From an uncultured Roseobacter sp. (lineage in GTDB: Bacteria > Pseudomonadota > Alphaproteobacteria > Rhodobacterales > Rhodobacteraceae), in contig NZ_CANLNE010000002.1 in the NCBI RefSeq assembly GCF_947492555.1, positions 425,501 through 489,500 of the forward strand: a DNA stretch of 64,000 nt, read 5' to 3'. The first letter of the stretch is position 1. Each line of letters opens with the position of its first letter. Below, piece by piece: positions 36,173 to 45,936 of the stretch. A model generated the notes under the pieces. The model searched no databases and had not been told where the DNA came from. It saw only the letters and a program-made list of their open reading frames with translations. Both the position numbers and the translations under genes were made by a program.

Positions 36173-36202
36173 TTCCTCACCAACGCTTCGCGCAATGAGG
36201 AA
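36173..36202 (+). promoter_or_regulatory. Inverted repeat covering the grxC ribosome site
   Basis: TTCCTCA (36173-36179) and TGAGGAA (36196-36202) are perfect 7-bp arms, 16 bases apart, between comF and grxC. The downstream arm contains GAGGAA, the likely grxC Shine-Dalgarno. Folding in RNA would hide that site, so translation of grxC may depend on upstream ribosome traffic (inference). Confidence 0.4.
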
Positions 36203-36210
36203 AGACTAGG

Positions 36211-36468
36211 ATGCAAACCGTTGAAATTTACACTTCGCCGCTCTGTGGCTTTTGCCATGCGGCCAAACGCCTGCTGAAACAGAAAGGCATCGACTTCGCC
36301 GAGGTCGATGTCTGGGCGAACCCGGACCGCAAGCCGGAGATGATCCAGCGCGCGAATGGTGGGCGCACCGTGCCGCAGATTTTCGTCGGTGAAACCCATG
36401 TGGGCGGTTGCGATGATCTCTACGCGCTCGAACGGGCCGGGAAACTCGACACGCTTCTGGCGGCATGA
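36211..36468 (+). CDS. grxC: Glutaredoxin 3
   Basis: 85 residues, a single thioredoxin-fold glutaredoxin that uses glutathione to reduce disulfides. The active site is C12-G-F-C15, where the common form is CPYC. The GSH-binding blocks RTVPQIF and GGCDDL are intact. It overlaps the nitrilase-family gene by 4 bp. Confidence 0.92.
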   Translation: MQTVEIYTSPLCGFCHAAKRLLKQKGIDFAEVDVWANPDRKPEMIQRANGGRTVPQIFVGETHVGGCDDLYALERAGKLDTLLAA

Positions 36469-37295
36469 GAACCGCCCTACTGCAGCTGAATGTCTCTGAC
36501 GATCCCGTGGCGAACCTGGAGGGCACGCTCGGGTATCTGCGACAGGCGGCTGCGGAGGGGGCGGAATTCATCCTGACGCCCGAAGTCACGAATTGCGTCT
36601 CTACCAGTCGCGCGCACCAGAAGGATGTGCTGCAGCTTGAGGCGGATGACATCACGTTGGCAGCCCTGCGCAAAGAGGCAAAGGCCTTGGGTCTCTGGCT
36701 GTTGATCGGCTCTCTGGGTCTGAAGACAACCGATGCGGACGGTCGCTTTGCCAATCGATCGTTCATGATCAACCCCGGTGGCGAGATCGTCGCGCGTTAC
36801 GATAAAATCCATATGTTCGACGTGGATGTCACACCCGAGGAAACATGGCGCGAATCCGAGGGGTATCGTCCCGGGACGCAGGCTGTTGTCGCGAATACTG
36901 CCTTTGGCCCCGTCGGTCTAAGCATCTGCTACGATCTGCGATTTCCCAAACTGCACGCCGCACTTGCGAATGCAGGTGCGCAGGTTCTGACGGTCCCCGC
37001 CGCTTTTTCACCTGTGACCGGTGCCGCGCATTGGCACGCATTGTTGCGGGCGCGCGCCATCGAAACCGGGTGCTTTGTCCTCGCTCCGGCGCAGACAGGT
37101 TTGCACGCCAGCGCGGGCCATAAAACACGTCGCACCTACGGGCATTCGCTGGTCGTAACCCCTTGGGGTGAGGTCCAAATGGACGCAGGAGAGGCGCCGG
37201 GCGTTTACATCACGGACCTCGATATGGGAGAAGTGGCCAAGGCTCGGGCCCGCGTGCCCAGCCTTGAGAATGCGCGACCCTTTGATGGACCCTGA
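36465..37295 (+). CDS. Carbon-nitrogen hydrolase (Nit1/omega-amidase-like)
   Basis: 276 residues. The catalytic triad of the nitrilase superfamily is visible: E40 (TPEVTN), K113 (YDKIHMFD) and C154 (SICYDLRFP). The closest functional group is the Nit1-type deaminated glutathione amidase. Translational overlap with grxC, a glutathione-using gene, fits that idea, but it is inference. marR follows with a one-base TGATG overlap. Confidence 0.88.
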   Translation: MRTALLQLNVSDDPVANLEGTLGYLRQAAAEGAEFILTPEVTNCVSTSRAHQKDVLQLEADDITLAALRKEAKALGLWLLIGSLGLKTTDADGRFANRSFMINPGGEIVARYDKIHMFDVDVTPEETWRESEGYRPGTQAVVANTAFGPVGLSICYDLRFPKLHAALANAGAQVLTVPAAFSPVTGAAHWHALLRARAIETGCFVLAPAQTGLHASAGHKTRRTYGHSLVVTPWGEVQMDAGEAPGVYITDLDMGEVAKARARVPSLENARPFDGP

Positions 37296-37738
37296 TGAAC
37301 GAAGACAGAAATGCCTTGGCGATTGCGCTCTTTAGCGAAGTGCTCGCAGCGGACCAGATGGTGCGCGCGCGCCTGAGCAAGGTGTTGCCGAAGGGCATGG
37401 AAATCTCTCACTTTTCGGTGCTCAACCATCTGGCACGTACGATGGACGAACGCACGCCGGCGCAGCTGGCAGAGACATTTCATGTCACCCGCGGGGCCAT
37501 GACAAATACATTGAGTAAGCTGGAGTGGGCCGGTTACGTGCATATTCGGCCCGATTGGGACGACGCCCGGCGCAAGATGGTCGCGATCAGCCCGGCGGGA
37601 CGGCAGGCGCGCGACCATGCGGTGGGATCAATCACGCCGCTGATCAATCAGGTGGTCGAAAAGCTGGGCGATGCCCAGGTGCGCGAAGCGCTGCCGATCC
37701 TGCGTGAAATGCGCCGTCAGCTGGGCGAAGACACCTAG
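37295..37738 (+). CDS. MarR-family transcriptional regulator
   Basis: 147 residues with the winged-helix core [20 protein letters not shown] and wing [10 protein letters not shown]. MarR proteins bind DNA as dimers, often tuned by small phenolic or oxidant ligands. Its start overlaps the nitrilase stop, so it belongs to the comF-grxC-nit-marR unit and may regulate it. Its end overlaps convergent ubiG by 4 bp. Confidence 0.9.
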   Translation: MNEDRNALAIALFSEVLAADQMVRARLSKVLPKGMEISHFSVLNHLARTMDERTPAQLAETFHVTRGAMTNTLSKLEWAGYVHIRPDWDDARRKMVAISPAGRQARDHAVGSITPLINQVVEKLGDAQVREALPILREMRRQLGEDT

Positions 37739-38481
37739 GCCGGTTTCAGGCTGGCGGTCACGTAGTTCACGCTCAGATCCCGGTCCGACAGCCGCCAGGA
37801 CCAGGTGAGCGGGTTGAAGACGAACCCTTTGCGATCCACCGGATCGAGGCCCGCCTGCCGCATCAGGTCATAAAGTTCATCCGGCGTGATGAATTTCGAC
37901 CATTCATGCGTGCCTTTGGGCAGCCAGCGCATCACATGCTCCGCGCCGATGATCGCCATCATGTAGGATTTCGGGTTCCGGTTCAGGGTGGAGCAGATGT
38001 GCAGCCCACCGGGTTTCAGCAGTGTGCGACAGGCGATCAGGTAGTCGATGGGCGAGGCCACGTGCTCCACCACTTCCATGTTGAGGACCGCGTCGAATTG
38101 CTCGCCCGCCTCGGCCATATCCTCGGCTGTGGTGTGACGATAGTCGATCACCAGCCCGGATTGTTCCGCGTGGATTTTCGCAACCGGGATGTTACGTTCG
38201 GCGGCATCAGCCCCGACAACATCCGCGCCCAGACGCGCCATGGGTTCCGCCAGCAGCCCGCCGCCGCAGCCGATATCCAGAATGCGCAGACCCTTGAACG
38301 GCGCTGGCGCCTTTAAATCACGGTCGAATTCGGCGGCGATCTGAGTGGTGATATAGTCGAGCCGGCAGGGGTTCAGCATGTGCAGCGGCTTGAACTTGCC
38401 GTTCTCGTCCCACCACTCCGCCGCCATCGCCTCGAATTTAGCAATCTCGGAGGGGTCAACCGTGGTTTGAGGCGCTTGCAT
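37735..38481 (-). CDS. ubiG: Ubiquinone biosynthesis O-methyltransferase UbiG
   Basis: Carries out both O-methylations in ubiquinone synthesis. The 248-residue product has the SAM loop [13 protein letters not shown] and the family end [22 protein letters not shown] 38481 (MQAPQTT) is preferred because GGAG sits 6-7 bases before it; ATG 38493 would lie upstream of that site. It is divergent from pip. Confidence 0.95.
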   Translation of the reverse strand: MQAPQTTVDPSEIAKFEAMAAEWWDENGKFKPLHMLNPCRLDYITTQIAAEFDRDLKAPAPFKGLRILDIGCGGGLLAEPMARLGADVVGADAAERNIPVAKIHAEQSGLVIDYRHTTAEDMAEAGEQFDAVLNMEVVEHVASPIDYLIACRTLLKPGGLHICSTLNRNPKSYMMAIIGAEHVMRWLPKGTHEWSKFITPDELYDLMRQAGLDPVDRKGFVFNPLTWSWRLSDRDLSVNYVTASLKPA

Positions 38482-38529
38482 TCTGATCTCCATGTGCTCA
38501 AGTGCGTTTTCGTATTATATAGGCCTGTA

Positions 38530-39501
38530 ATGGACAAATTCTCGGACCAAAAGCGCGCAGTGCAATATCTGTACCCGCCGATCGATCCTTTCGATCAGCG
38601 GATGCTCGACGTGGGTCAGGGACATAAGGTCTATGTGGAGCAATGCGGTAACCCGGACGGCATTCCGGTGATTGTTTTACACGGTGGCCCGGGCGGCGGC
38701 TGCAGCCCGGCGATGCGGCGCTATTTCGACCCGGAGATCTACCGGGTGATTCTGTTTGACCAGCGGGGCTGTGGCCGGTCGCGTCCGCATGCGAGCGTGA
38801 CGCATAACACCACCTGGCATCTGGTGGATGATATCGAGCTGATCCGGCGCGAATTGGACATCGATCACTGGATCGTCTTTGGCGGCAGCTGGGGGGCGAC
38901 GCTGTCGCTGATTTATGCGCAGGCGCATCCCGATCATGTGCGTCATATCGTGCTGCGGGGGGTCTTCCTGATGACCCGTGCCGAGCTTGACTGGTTCTAC
39001 GGCGGCGGGGCGGGCAAGTTCTGGCCCGAGGTCTGGGCGCGGTTCACGGCGCTGATCCCCGAAGACGAACGCGGCGATCTGATCGAGGCCTATCGTCGTC
39101 GTCTCTTCTCCGGCGATATCGGGCTGGAGACACGATACGCCAAGGCTTGGTCGGCCTGGGAGAACGCGCTGGCCTCGATCCATTCGTCAGGCTCCACCGG
39201 TGAAAGCCCCGGCGAATATGCGCGGGCTTTTGCCCGGCTCGAGAATCACTATTTCTCGAACAATGGATTTCTGGAATTCGATGGCCAGATCCTTGCCCAT
39301 ATCGGACGGATCGCGCATATCCCCGGGGTCATCGTGCAGGGTCGCTATGACATGATCTGCCCCCCGGACAGCGCCTATGCCGTGGCGCAGAAGTGGGACA
39401 ATTGCGATCTCAAGATGGTGCGCAATGCGGGTCATGCCCTGTCGGAACCGGGCATCAGCGCGGAGTTGGTGCGCACCATGGACAGGATTGGCGGCAAATG
39501 A
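38530..39501 (+). CDS. pip: Proline iminopeptidase
   Basis: Serine peptidase that removes N-terminal proline from peptides. The 323-residue alpha/beta hydrolase has the oxyanion motif HGGPGGG (51-57), catalytic S120 in GGSWG, and a C-terminal Asp and His in GRYDMICPP and AGHALSEPG. ATG 38530 was chosen because homology begins there; the ribosome site is weak. The next gene overlaps by 4 bp (ATGA). Confidence 0.93.
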   Translation: MDKFSDQKRAVQYLYPPIDPFDQRMLDVGQGHKVYVEQCGNPDGIPVIVLHGGPGGGCSPAMRRYFDPEIYRVILFDQRGCGRSRPHASVTHNTTWHLVDDIELIRRELDIDHWIVFGGSWGATLSLIYAQAHPDHVRHIVLRGVFLMTRAELDWFYGGGAGKFWPEVWARFTALIPEDERGDLIEAYRRRLFSGDIGLETRYAKAWSAWENALASIHSSGSTGESPGEYARAFARLENHYFSNNGFLEFDGQILAHIGRIAHIPGVIVQGRYDMICPPDSAYAVAQKWDNCDLKMVRNAGHALSEPGISAELVRTMDRIGGK

Positions 39502-40394
39502 CCCGCGCCTTGCGCCCTATCGACAGGCGGGCACTCTTTGCCTCCGGCGCGGCGGCGGCGCTGCTTGCGGCTACCGGCGTGTCTGCTGGCCCGTCGCCCG
39601 TGCGCGGTGGACGGTTGCGCATGGCGCTATCCGGCGCGTCGCGGTCCGATGCGTTTGATGTACGTTTTTCGCAGGGTCTTTTCATGCAGGTTGCGATGGC
39701 GGGCATGGTGTTTGACACACTCACCGAGGTCGGAGCCGACGGCACCCTGCGGGGAGAGCTTGCAGCCCGTTGGCAAGGCAGCGCAGATGCCCGAGTCTGG
39801 CACATCGACCTGCGCCCTGATGTCACTTTTCACAACGGAGCACCCTTTACCGCGGCGGATGTGCTGGCCTCCTTTGCGCTGCACCGCGACACCATTCTGT
39901 CCGACGTTGCCGACGTCGATGCCGTGACCGCGGACCAGATCCGGATCACGCTGACCGGCCCTGATCCGGACTTCCCCTATCGCCTGTCTGCGCCGCATCT
40001 TGTGATTTACCCCGCCAAGCACATGGCCGAGGCGATGTCGGGCGGGATCGGCACCGGTCTTTACCAGGTGCACAAATTCCTGCCCGGTCGGCAATTGATC
40101 GGCCAACGGGTTGATCAGCACTACAAGGATGGTGAGGCGGGGTGGTTTGATCGCGTTGAACTCGTCTCTGTCCCGGCAGAGATGGTGCGGGCAGAGGCCT
40201 TGCGGGACGGCTACGTCGATGCGGTTGATCTGACCGAGGCGGACCTGCTGGAAGGTCTGGCACATGTCGCCCTGCTGCCGGATTCCAAACAGATCACCTC
40301 TGCCGCAACGGTGAATCTGCACATGCCGCAGATGGTCGGCACCCGCGCCCCGCTGGATAATCTGCGCGCGGCGGAACGGTGGTGGATGGGCTGA
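39498..40394 (+). CDS. Half-length peptide-type solute-binding protein (SBP family 5)
   Basis: 298 residues, about 200 short of typical oligopeptide-binding proteins. The twin-arginine start (DRRALFASGAAAALLAATGVSAG) and domain-I motifs are clear: WHIDLRPDVTFHNGAPFTAADV and PDFPYRLSAPHLVIYPAKHM. The C-terminal lobe is absent and only about 130 bases separate the stop from rimP, so it was not simply missed. Its start overlaps pip (ATGA). It may be a genuine short family or a decayed gene. Confidence 0.8.
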   Translation: MTRALRPIDRRALFASGAAAALLAATGVSAGPSPVRGGRLRMALSGASRSDAFDVRFSQGLFMQVAMAGMVFDTLTEVGADGTLRGELAARWQGSADARVWHIDLRPDVTFHNGAPFTAADVLASFALHRDTILSDVADVDAVTADQIRITLTGPDPDFPYRLSAPHLVIYPAKHMAEAMSGGIGTGLYQVHKFLPGRQLIGQRVDQHYKDGEAGWFDRVELVSVPAEMVRAEALRDGYVDAVDLTEADLLEGLAHVALLPDSKQITSAATVNLHMPQMVGTRAPLDNLRAAERWWMG

Positions 40395-40406
40395 CCTTAT
40401 CAGGGG

Positions 40407-40435
40407 TTGCAGACTCGGTGTGCTATGCGTATATC
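40407..40435 (+). promoter_or_regulatory. Candidate promoter of the rimP-nusA-infB operon
   Basis: TTGCAG (40407-40412), 17-bp spacer, TATATC (40430-40435). Expected start near 40442 would leave a leader of about 87 bases before rimP, containing the hairpin at 40491-40513. Confidence 0.5.
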
Positions 40436-40490
40436 CTGCGGTAACAGCGGCGCGTTCGGGTCCAAACCAGACGCACCACCGAAACACGAT

Positions 40491-40513
40491 ACGGGCCGCG
40501 CGCCCGTTTTTTT
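40491..40513 (+). terminator. Leader terminator/attenuator upstream of rimP
   Basis: ACGGGC (40491-40496), 5-base loop, GCCCGT (40502-40507), followed by seven T's (40507-40513). It has intrinsic-terminator form but sits between the candidate promoter and rimP, 15 bases before the ATG. Conditional termination of the translation-factor operon is the simplest reading. Alternatively it ends the pip-SBP transcript. Confidence 0.7.
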
Positions 40514-40528
40514 GTGCCTGAAAGACTG

Positions 40529-41119
40529 ATGACAAACGACCTGATTGCAAAAGCTGCCATTGATCGCCGCATGGCCGAGATCATCACCCCGGTGATCGAG
40601 GACATGGGGTTTGAGCTGGTGCGCGTGCGTCTGATGTCGGGAAAATCCACGATCCTGCAAATCATGGCCGATAAGCCTGACGGCGGGATCGAAGTCGACG
40701 ACTGCGCCGAGATCAGCCAGGCGGTCAGCGCTATTCTGGATGTCGAAGACCCTATTCTCGACGAATACACGTTGGAAGTGTCCAGCCCCGGCATCGACCG
40801 CCCGCTGACGCGGCTCAAGGACTTCGAGATGTTCGAAGGCTATGAGGCCAAGATCGAGACGGGCGAGATGATTGACGGCCGCCGCCGGTTCAAGGGTGAG
40901 CTGGCAGGCATTGAGGATGACGAAGTTCTGATCAACGTCGCCGAAGGGACGATTGGCTTGAAGTTTGACTGGCTGTCGGATGCAAAGCTCGTACTGACGG
41001 ACGATCTGATCAAGGAAATGCTGCGCCAGCGCAAAGCAAGCGGCGCAATCGACGAGACAAAATTTGACGAAATTTCCGATGAGGTGTCATCGGAGAGTTC
41101 CGCTGAGGGAGACCAATAA
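40529..41119 (+). CDS. rimP: Ribosome maturation factor RimP
   Basis: Needed for late 30S subunit assembly. The 196-residue product has the two RimP domains, with [12 protein letters not shown] and [12 protein letters not shown] start at ATG 40529 (MTNDLIAK); GTG 40514 lies right against the terminator T-run and would be inside its tail. First gene of rimP-nusA-ylxR-infB, and nusA follows with no gap. Confidence 0.95.
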   Translation: MTNDLIAKAAIDRRMAEIITPVIEDMGFELVRVRLMSGKSTILQIMADKPDGGIEVDDCAEISQAVSAILDVEDPILDEYTLEVSSPGIDRPLTRLKDFEMFEGYEAKIETGEMIDGRRRFKGELAGIEDDEVLINVAEGTIGLKFDWLSDAKLVLTDDLIKEMLRQRKASGAIDETKFDEISDEVSSESSAEGDQ

Positions 41120-42739
41120 ATGGCAATTACTTCTGCAAACCAGCTTGAGCTGCTGCAAACCGCCGAGGCCGTGGCGCGCGAAAAGATGATCGACCCCGGC
41201 CTTGTGGTCGAGGCGATGGAAGAATCCCTCGCCCGCGCGGCCAAGTCCCGCTACGGCGCCGAGATGGACATTCGTGTGCATATTGATCGCAAGACGGGCC
41301 GCGCCACTTTTACCCGCGTGCGCACCGTGGTTGAGGATGAAGAGCTGGAAAACTATCAGGCCGAATTCACGGTCGAGCAGGCCAAACAGTATATGGACGC
41401 GCCCGAGGTTGGTCAGGAATTCATTGAAGAGGTTCCCCCGGTCGAGATGGGCCGCATCGCTGCGCAGTCTGCCAAGCAGGTGATCCTGCAGAAGGTGCGC
41501 GAAGCTGAACGCGATCGTCAGTTCGAGGAATTCAAGGATCGCGCGGGCACCATCATCAACGGGCTCGTCAAGCGCGAGGAATACGGCAACGTCATCGTTG
41601 ACGTGGGTGCGGGCGAAGCGATCCTGCGCCGCAACGAGAAGATTGGGCGCGAAAGCTACCGCCCCAACGACCGTATCCGCGTCTACATCAAGGACGTGCG
41701 CCGCGAGCAGCGCGGCCCGCAGATTTTCCTTAGCCGCACGGCACCGGAATTTATGGCCGAGCTCTTCAAGATGGAAGTGCCGGAAATCTATGACGGCATC
41801 ATCGAGATCAAGGCGGTGGCCCGCGACCCGGGGTCCCGCGCCAAGATCGCGGTGATTTCCTATGACGGGTCCATCGATCCGGTGGGTGCCTGCGTCGGTA
41901 TGCGTGGCTCCCGCGTGCAGGCCGTTGTGAACGAGCTGCAGGGCGAAAAGATCGACATTATCCCCTGGAACGAGGATCAGCCGACGTTCCTGGTGAACGC
42001 GCTGCAACCTGCGGAAGTCAGCAAGGTGGTTCTGGACGAGGAAGCAGGCAAGATCGAAGTGGTGGTGCCCGAAGAGCAGCTGAGCCTCGCCATTGGTCGT
42101 CGCGGTCAGAACGTGCGTCTGGCGTCGCAACTGACCGGGCTCGACATCGACATCATGACCGAAGAGCAGGAAAGCGCGCGCCGTCAGGCCGAGTTCGAGC
42201 TGCGCACCAAGCTCTTTGTCGATAACCTCGATCTGGACGAGTTCTTTGCCCAGCTTCTGGTGTCCGAAGGGTTCACCAACCTCGAAGAGGTAGCGTATGT
42301 GGAACTGGATGAACTGCTGGTCATTGACGGGGTGGACGAAGACACCGCGAACGAACTGCAGGCTCGGGCCCGCGATGTGCTGGAAGCGCAGAACAAGGCG
42401 GCCCTTGAGAACGCCCGCAGCATGGGTGTCGAGGACAGCCTGGTTGAATTTGAAGGCCTGACGCCCCAAATGATTGAGGCGCTCGCAAAGGATGATGTGA
42501 AGACACTGGAAGACTTCGCCACCTGCGCCGATTGGGAGCTGGCTGGCGGATGGACAACCATCGACGGCGAGCGCGTCAAGGATGACGGTGTCCTGGAACC
42601 TTTTGATGTCTCGCTGGAAGAGGCGCAGGATCTGATCATGACCGCACGGGTCATGTTGGGCTGGGTTGATCCCGCCGATCTGGAAGCTGCCGCCGAAGAA
42701 GAGCTGGAAGAGGCAGACGCCGAGGAGACCGAGGCCTGA
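41120..42739 (+). CDS. nusA: Transcription elongation/antitermination factor NusA
   Basis: RNA-polymerase-binding factor for pausing, termination and rRNA antitermination. The 539-residue product has the N-terminal polymerase domain, S1 (about 135-200), two KH domains and C-terminal helix-hairpin-helix repeats. It ends in a strongly acidic tail ([14 protein letters not shown]). The stop codon is inside a palindrome (42731-42750). Confidence 0.97.
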   Translation: MAITSANQLELLQTAEAVAREKMIDPGLVVEAMEESLARAAKSRYGAEMDIRVHIDRKTGRATFTRVRTVVEDEELENYQAEFTVEQAKQYMDAPEVGQEFIEEVPPVEMGRIAAQSAKQVILQKVREAERDRQFEEFKDRAGTIINGLVKREEYGNVIVDVGAGEAILRRNEKIGRESYRPNDRIRVYIKDVRREQRGPQIFLSRTAPEFMAELFKMEVPEIYDGIIEIKAVARDPGSRAKIAVISYDGSIDPVGACVGMRGSRVQAVVNELQGEKIDIIPWNEDQPTFLVNALQPAEVSKVVLDEEAGKIEVVVPEEQLSLAIGRRGQNVRLASQLTGLDIDIMTEEQESARRQAEFELRTKLFVDNLDLDEFFAQLLVSEGFTNLEEVAYVELDELLVIDGVDEDTANELQARARDVLEAQNKAALENARSMGVEDSLVEFEGLTPQMIEALAKDDVKTLEDFATCADWELAGGWTTIDGERVKDDGVLEPFDVSLEEAQDLIMTARVMLGWVDPADLEAAAEEELEEADAEETEA

Positions 42740-42750
42740 TTTCAGGCCTC
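42731..42750 (+). repeat. Palindrome over the nusA stop codon
   Basis: GAGGCCTGA (42731-42739) and TCAGGCCTC (42742-42750) are perfect arms separated by TT, so an RNA hairpin of about 8 bp can form exactly at the nusA stop, 11 bases before ylxR. No T-run follows. An RNA-stability or translational-coupling role is possible. Confidence 0.6.
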
Positions 42751-42761
42751 GGGGTCAACTG

Positions 42762-43382
42762 ATGGGTCGCGGTGGCGCTCCCAAAGACCGCACCGACGGT
42801 CCAGACCGCAAGTGTATTGCCACAGGCGAGGTGCAGCCAAAATTTGGGCTGATCCGCTTTGTAGCAGGTCCGGAGGGGCAGATTGTGCCGGATATTCTGG
42901 GCAAACTGCCTGGTCGCGGGATTTATGTAGCGGCGGACAGGGCTGCGCTTGAGAAGGCGGTTCAGAAACGCCTCTTTGCCCGTGGCGCAAAACAACCGGT
43001 GACGGTGCCGGAAGATCTGGTGGGGGAAGTCGAACGGCAGCTGGCGCGCCGGGTGATCGACCTTATTTCCCTGCAACGCAAGGCCGGCAAGGCGGTTGCC
43101 GGATACGAAAAGGTCAAAAGCTGGCTGCAGTTGGAAGAGGCAGAGGTTCTGATCCAGGCGGTGGATGGATCGGGGCGCGGGAAATCGAAATTGAGCACGC
43201 CGCACTATGGCCATTATATCGGCTGGCTGACGGCGGACGAATTGGGTTTGGCATTCGGACGTCAAACTGTGATACATGGGGCGCTCGCCTCTGGTGGACT
43301 CACGCAACGTGTTGTAGAGGAAGCCAACCGACTTAAAGGCGTGCGCGAAAACGAGGGTGGCAACGGCCATTCGAAAGGATAG
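42762..43382 (+). CDS. YlxR (DUF448) protein with C-terminal L7Ae-like domain
   Basis: 206 residues. The N-terminal DUF448 RNA-binding domain (RKCIATGEVQPKFGLIRFV, then PGRGIYV) is joined to a second domain (about 95-206) resembling an L7Ae/YlxQ RNA-binding fold. In Gram-positive bacteria YlxR and YlxQ are separate genes between nusA and infB, so this is a fusion of the two. The role is probably RNA-related and is not defined. Confidence 0.85.
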   Translation: MGRGGAPKDRTDGPDRKCIATGEVQPKFGLIRFVAGPEGQIVPDILGKLPGRGIYVAADRAALEKAVQKRLFARGAKQPVTVPEDLVGEVERQLARRVIDLISLQRKAGKAVAGYEKVKSWLQLEEAEVLIQAVDGSGRGKSKLSTPHYGHYIGWLTADELGLAFGRQTVIHGALASGGLTQRVVEEANRLKGVRENEGGNGHSKG

Positions 43383-43391
43383 ACGAGCTTC

Positions 43392-45863
43392 ATGAGCGAT
43401 ACTGACGGCAAGAAAACATTGGGTCTGCGTGGCGGTGGCGCGCGTCCGGGCAACGTAAAGCAAAGCTTTAGCCACGGACGGACCAAAAACGTCGTGGTGG
43501 AGACCAAGCGCAAGCGCGTTGTGGTGCCGAAACCGGGTGCGGGTAAAACCGGGTCCGGCAGCGCGGCGACCGGTGATCCCTCCAGACGCCCGGCGGGTAT
43601 TTCCGATGCGGAAATGGACCGCCGTCTGAAGGCTGTTCAGGCTGCCAAGGCACGTGAGGTCGAAGAGGCCGCGGCACGTGAAGCGCAGGAGAAAGCACGC
43701 GCCGAAGAGCGCGAGCGTCGCCGCGCCGAGCAGGAAGCCAAGGAACAGCAGGAACGCGAGCGCGAAGAAAGCCTCAAGGCCAAGGCCGAGGAAGACGCGC
43801 GCCGCAAGGAGGAGGCGGAAGCAGCGGCCAAGGCGGCTGCGGCTCCCGTAGAAGAGCCCGTTGTTGCACGTCCCACCAGCACCAAGGCACCGGAAGCGGC
43901 CCCGCGCAAACAGCAGGACCGTGACCGCGATAACAAGCGCGGCAAGGGTGGTGACGACAACCGTCGCTCCGGCAAGCTGACGCTCAATCAGGCGTTGCGT
44001 GGCGGCGAAGGCGGGCGGCAACGCTCCATGGCTGCGATGAAACGCAAGCAGGAACGCGCACGTCAGAAAGCCATGGGCGGTCAGGTCGAGCGTGAAAAGG
44101 TCATGCGTGATGTGCAGGTGCCTGAGGCGATTGTCGTCTCGGAACTGGCGAACCGGATGTCTGAAAAAGTTGGCGAGGTCGTCAAGGCGTTGATGAACAA
44201 CGGCATGATGGTCACGCAGAACCAGACCATTGACCAGGACACCGCCGAGCTGATCGTCGAGGAATTCGGTCACAAGGTGGTCCGGGTTTCCGATGCGGAC
44301 GTCGAAGACGTGATCAAGGAAGTCGAAGACGACGCAAAAGATCTCAAGGCGCGGCCACCAGTCATCACCATCATGGGTCACGTTGACCACGGTAAAACTT
44401 CGCTGCTCGATGCGATCCGTAACGCCAAGGTTGTTGCCGGTGAAGCGGGCGGGATCACGCAACACATCGGTGCCTATCAGGTGAAAACCGATGGCGGCCA
44501 GCTCTTGAGCTTCCTTGATACGCCGGGTCACGCCGCGTTCACATCGATGCGGTCCCGCGGGGCGCAGGTGACAGACATCGTTGTGTTGGTGGTGGCTGCG
44601 GATGACGCGGTGATGCCGCAGACCATCGAGGCGATCAACCATGCGAAGGCGGCGGAAGTGCCAATGATCGTGGCGATCAACAAGATTGACCGCCCGGCGG
44701 CTGATCCGGACAAGGTGCGGACAGACCTGCTGCAGCACGAGGTTATCGTCGAGAAGATGTCAGGTGAAGTGCAGGACGTCGAAGTCTCCGCGATCACCGG
44801 TCAGGGTCTGGATGAGCTGCTGGAAGCCATTGCGCTTCAAGCCGAAATTCTGGAGCTGAAGGCCAACCCGGATCGTGCGGCCCAGGGTGCCGTGATCGAA
44901 GCACAGTTGGATGTGGGCCGCGGGCCTGTGGCGACTGTTCTGGTACAGAACGGCACATTGCGTCAGGGCGATATCTTCGTTGTGGGCGAGCAATACGGTA
45001 AGGTGCGTGCGCTGATCAACGATCAGGGCGACCGCGTGAAAGAAGCCGGTCCGTCAGTGCCCGTCGAGGTGTTGGGCCTGAACGGCACACCCGAAGCGGG
45101 CGACGTCCTGAACGTGACCGAAACCGAAGCACAGGCTCGTGAAATCGCCGAATACCGTGCGAATGCCGCGAAAGACAAACGTGCGGCGGCGGGTGCGGCG
45201 ACCACGCTCGAACAGCTGATGGCAAATGCCAAGGCCGATGAGAACGTCAACGAGTTGCCCATTCTGGTCAAAGCGGATGTGCAGGGTTCTGCAGAGGCGA
45301 TCGTTCAAGCGATGGAAAAGATCGGCAACGATGAAGTGCGCGTACGCGTGCTGCATTCGGGTGTCGGCGCCATCACCGAAACGGACGTGGGTCTGGCCGA
45401 AGCATCGGGCGCACCCATCATGGGTTTTAATGTGCGGGCAAATGCTTCTGCACGGAACACGGCCAACCAGAAAGGCGTGGAAATCCGCTATTACTCGGTG
45501 ATCTACGATCTCGTGGACGACGTGAAAGCGGCGGCTTCCGGCCTGCTCAGCGCAGAAATCCGCGAAAACTTCATTGGGTACGCAACGATTAAAGAGGTCT
45601 TCAAGGTGACGGGCGTCGGCAAAGTTGCCGGTTGCCTGGTGACGGAAGGCGTTGCACGCCGGTCTGCCGGGGTGCGCTTGCTGCGGGACAACGTTGTGAT
45701 TCACGAAGGCACGCTGAAAACGCTCAAGCGCTTCAAGGACGAAGTTGCCGAAGTTCAGTCCGGTCAGGAATGTGGTATGGCGTTCGAGAATTACGACGAT
45801 ATCCGTGCTGACGATGTGATCGAGATTTTCGAGCGCGAGGAAATCACGCGGACTCTGAGTTAA
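43392..45863 (+). CDS. infB: Translation initiation factor IF-2
   Basis: GTPase that places initiator tRNA on the ribosome. The 823-residue product has an IF2N-type region, a charged coiled-coil segment (about 80-150, rich in E, A, R and K) and the G domain with [10 protein letters not shown] near 328. IF2 domains II-IV follow, ending [13 protein letters not shown]. Last gene of the operon; a strong terminator lies 18 bases after the stop. Confidence 0.97.
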   Translation: MSDTDGKKTLGLRGGGARPGNVKQSFSHGRTKNVVVETKRKRVVVPKPGAGKTGSGSAATGDPSRRPAGISDAEMDRRLKAVQAAKAREVEEAAAREAQEKARAEERERRRAEQEAKEQQEREREESLKAKAEEDARRKEEAEAAAKAAAAPVEEPVVARPTSTKAPEAAPRKQQDRDRDNKRGKGGDDNRRSGKLTLNQALRGGEGGRQRSMAAMKRKQERARQKAMGGQVEREKVMRDVQVPEAIVVSELANRMSEKVGEVVKALMNNGMMVTQNQTIDQDTAELIVEEFGHKVVRVSDADVEDVIKEVEDDAKDLKARPPVITIMGHVDHGKTSLLDAIRNAKVVAGEAGGITQHIGAYQVKTDGGQLLSFLDTPGHAAFTSMRSRGAQVTDIVVLVVAADDAVMPQTIEAINHAKAAEVPMIVAINKIDRPAADPDKVRTDLLQHEVIVEKMSGEVQDVEVSAITGQGLDELLEAIALQAEILELKANPDRAAQGAVIEAQLDVGRGPVATVLVQNGTLRQGDIFVVGEQYGKVRALINDQGDRVKEAGPSVPVEVLGLNGTPEAGDVLNVTETEAQAREIAEYRANAAKDKRAAAGAATTLEQLMANAKADENVNELPILVKADVQGSAEAIVQAMEKIGNDEVRVRVLHSGVGAITETDVGLAEASGAPIMGFNVRANASARNTANQKGVEIRYYSVIYDLVDDVKAAASGLLSAEIRENFIGYATIKEVFKVTGVGKVAGCLVTEGVARRSAGVRLLRDNVVIHEGTLKTLKRFKDEVAEVQSGQECGMAFENYDDIRADDVIEIFEREEITRTLS

Positions 45864-45881
45864 GCAGCAGAACAAAAAAGA

Positions 45882-45915
45882 AAAAAGGGAACAGCGCGGA
45901 CGCTGTTCCCTTTTT
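45882..45915. terminator. Strong terminator between infB and the convergent small gene
   Basis: AAAAAGGGAACAGCG (45882-45896), loop CGGA, CGCTGTTCCCTTTTT (45901-45915): a 15-bp perfect stem. A-tract on one side and T-tract on the other make it efficient in both directions, serving infB and the minus-strand gene at 45937. Confidence 0.95.
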
Positions 45916-45936
45916 CGTGTGTGTTTGAGTGCTTTA

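Noticed and set aside
40441-40480. tRNA-like stretch before rimP (TTCGGGTCCAAACC...CACCA)
   Set aside because: A T-arm-like run is visible but no acceptor, D-arm or anticodon arm folds around it, so it is not a tRNA. In some bacteria a tRNA precedes rimP, which is why I checked.
42651-44738. 695-codon minus-strand frame opposite nusA-ylxR-infB
   Set aside because: His/Arg/Leu-rich shadow frame of highly biased genes, with no start signal or recognisable domain.
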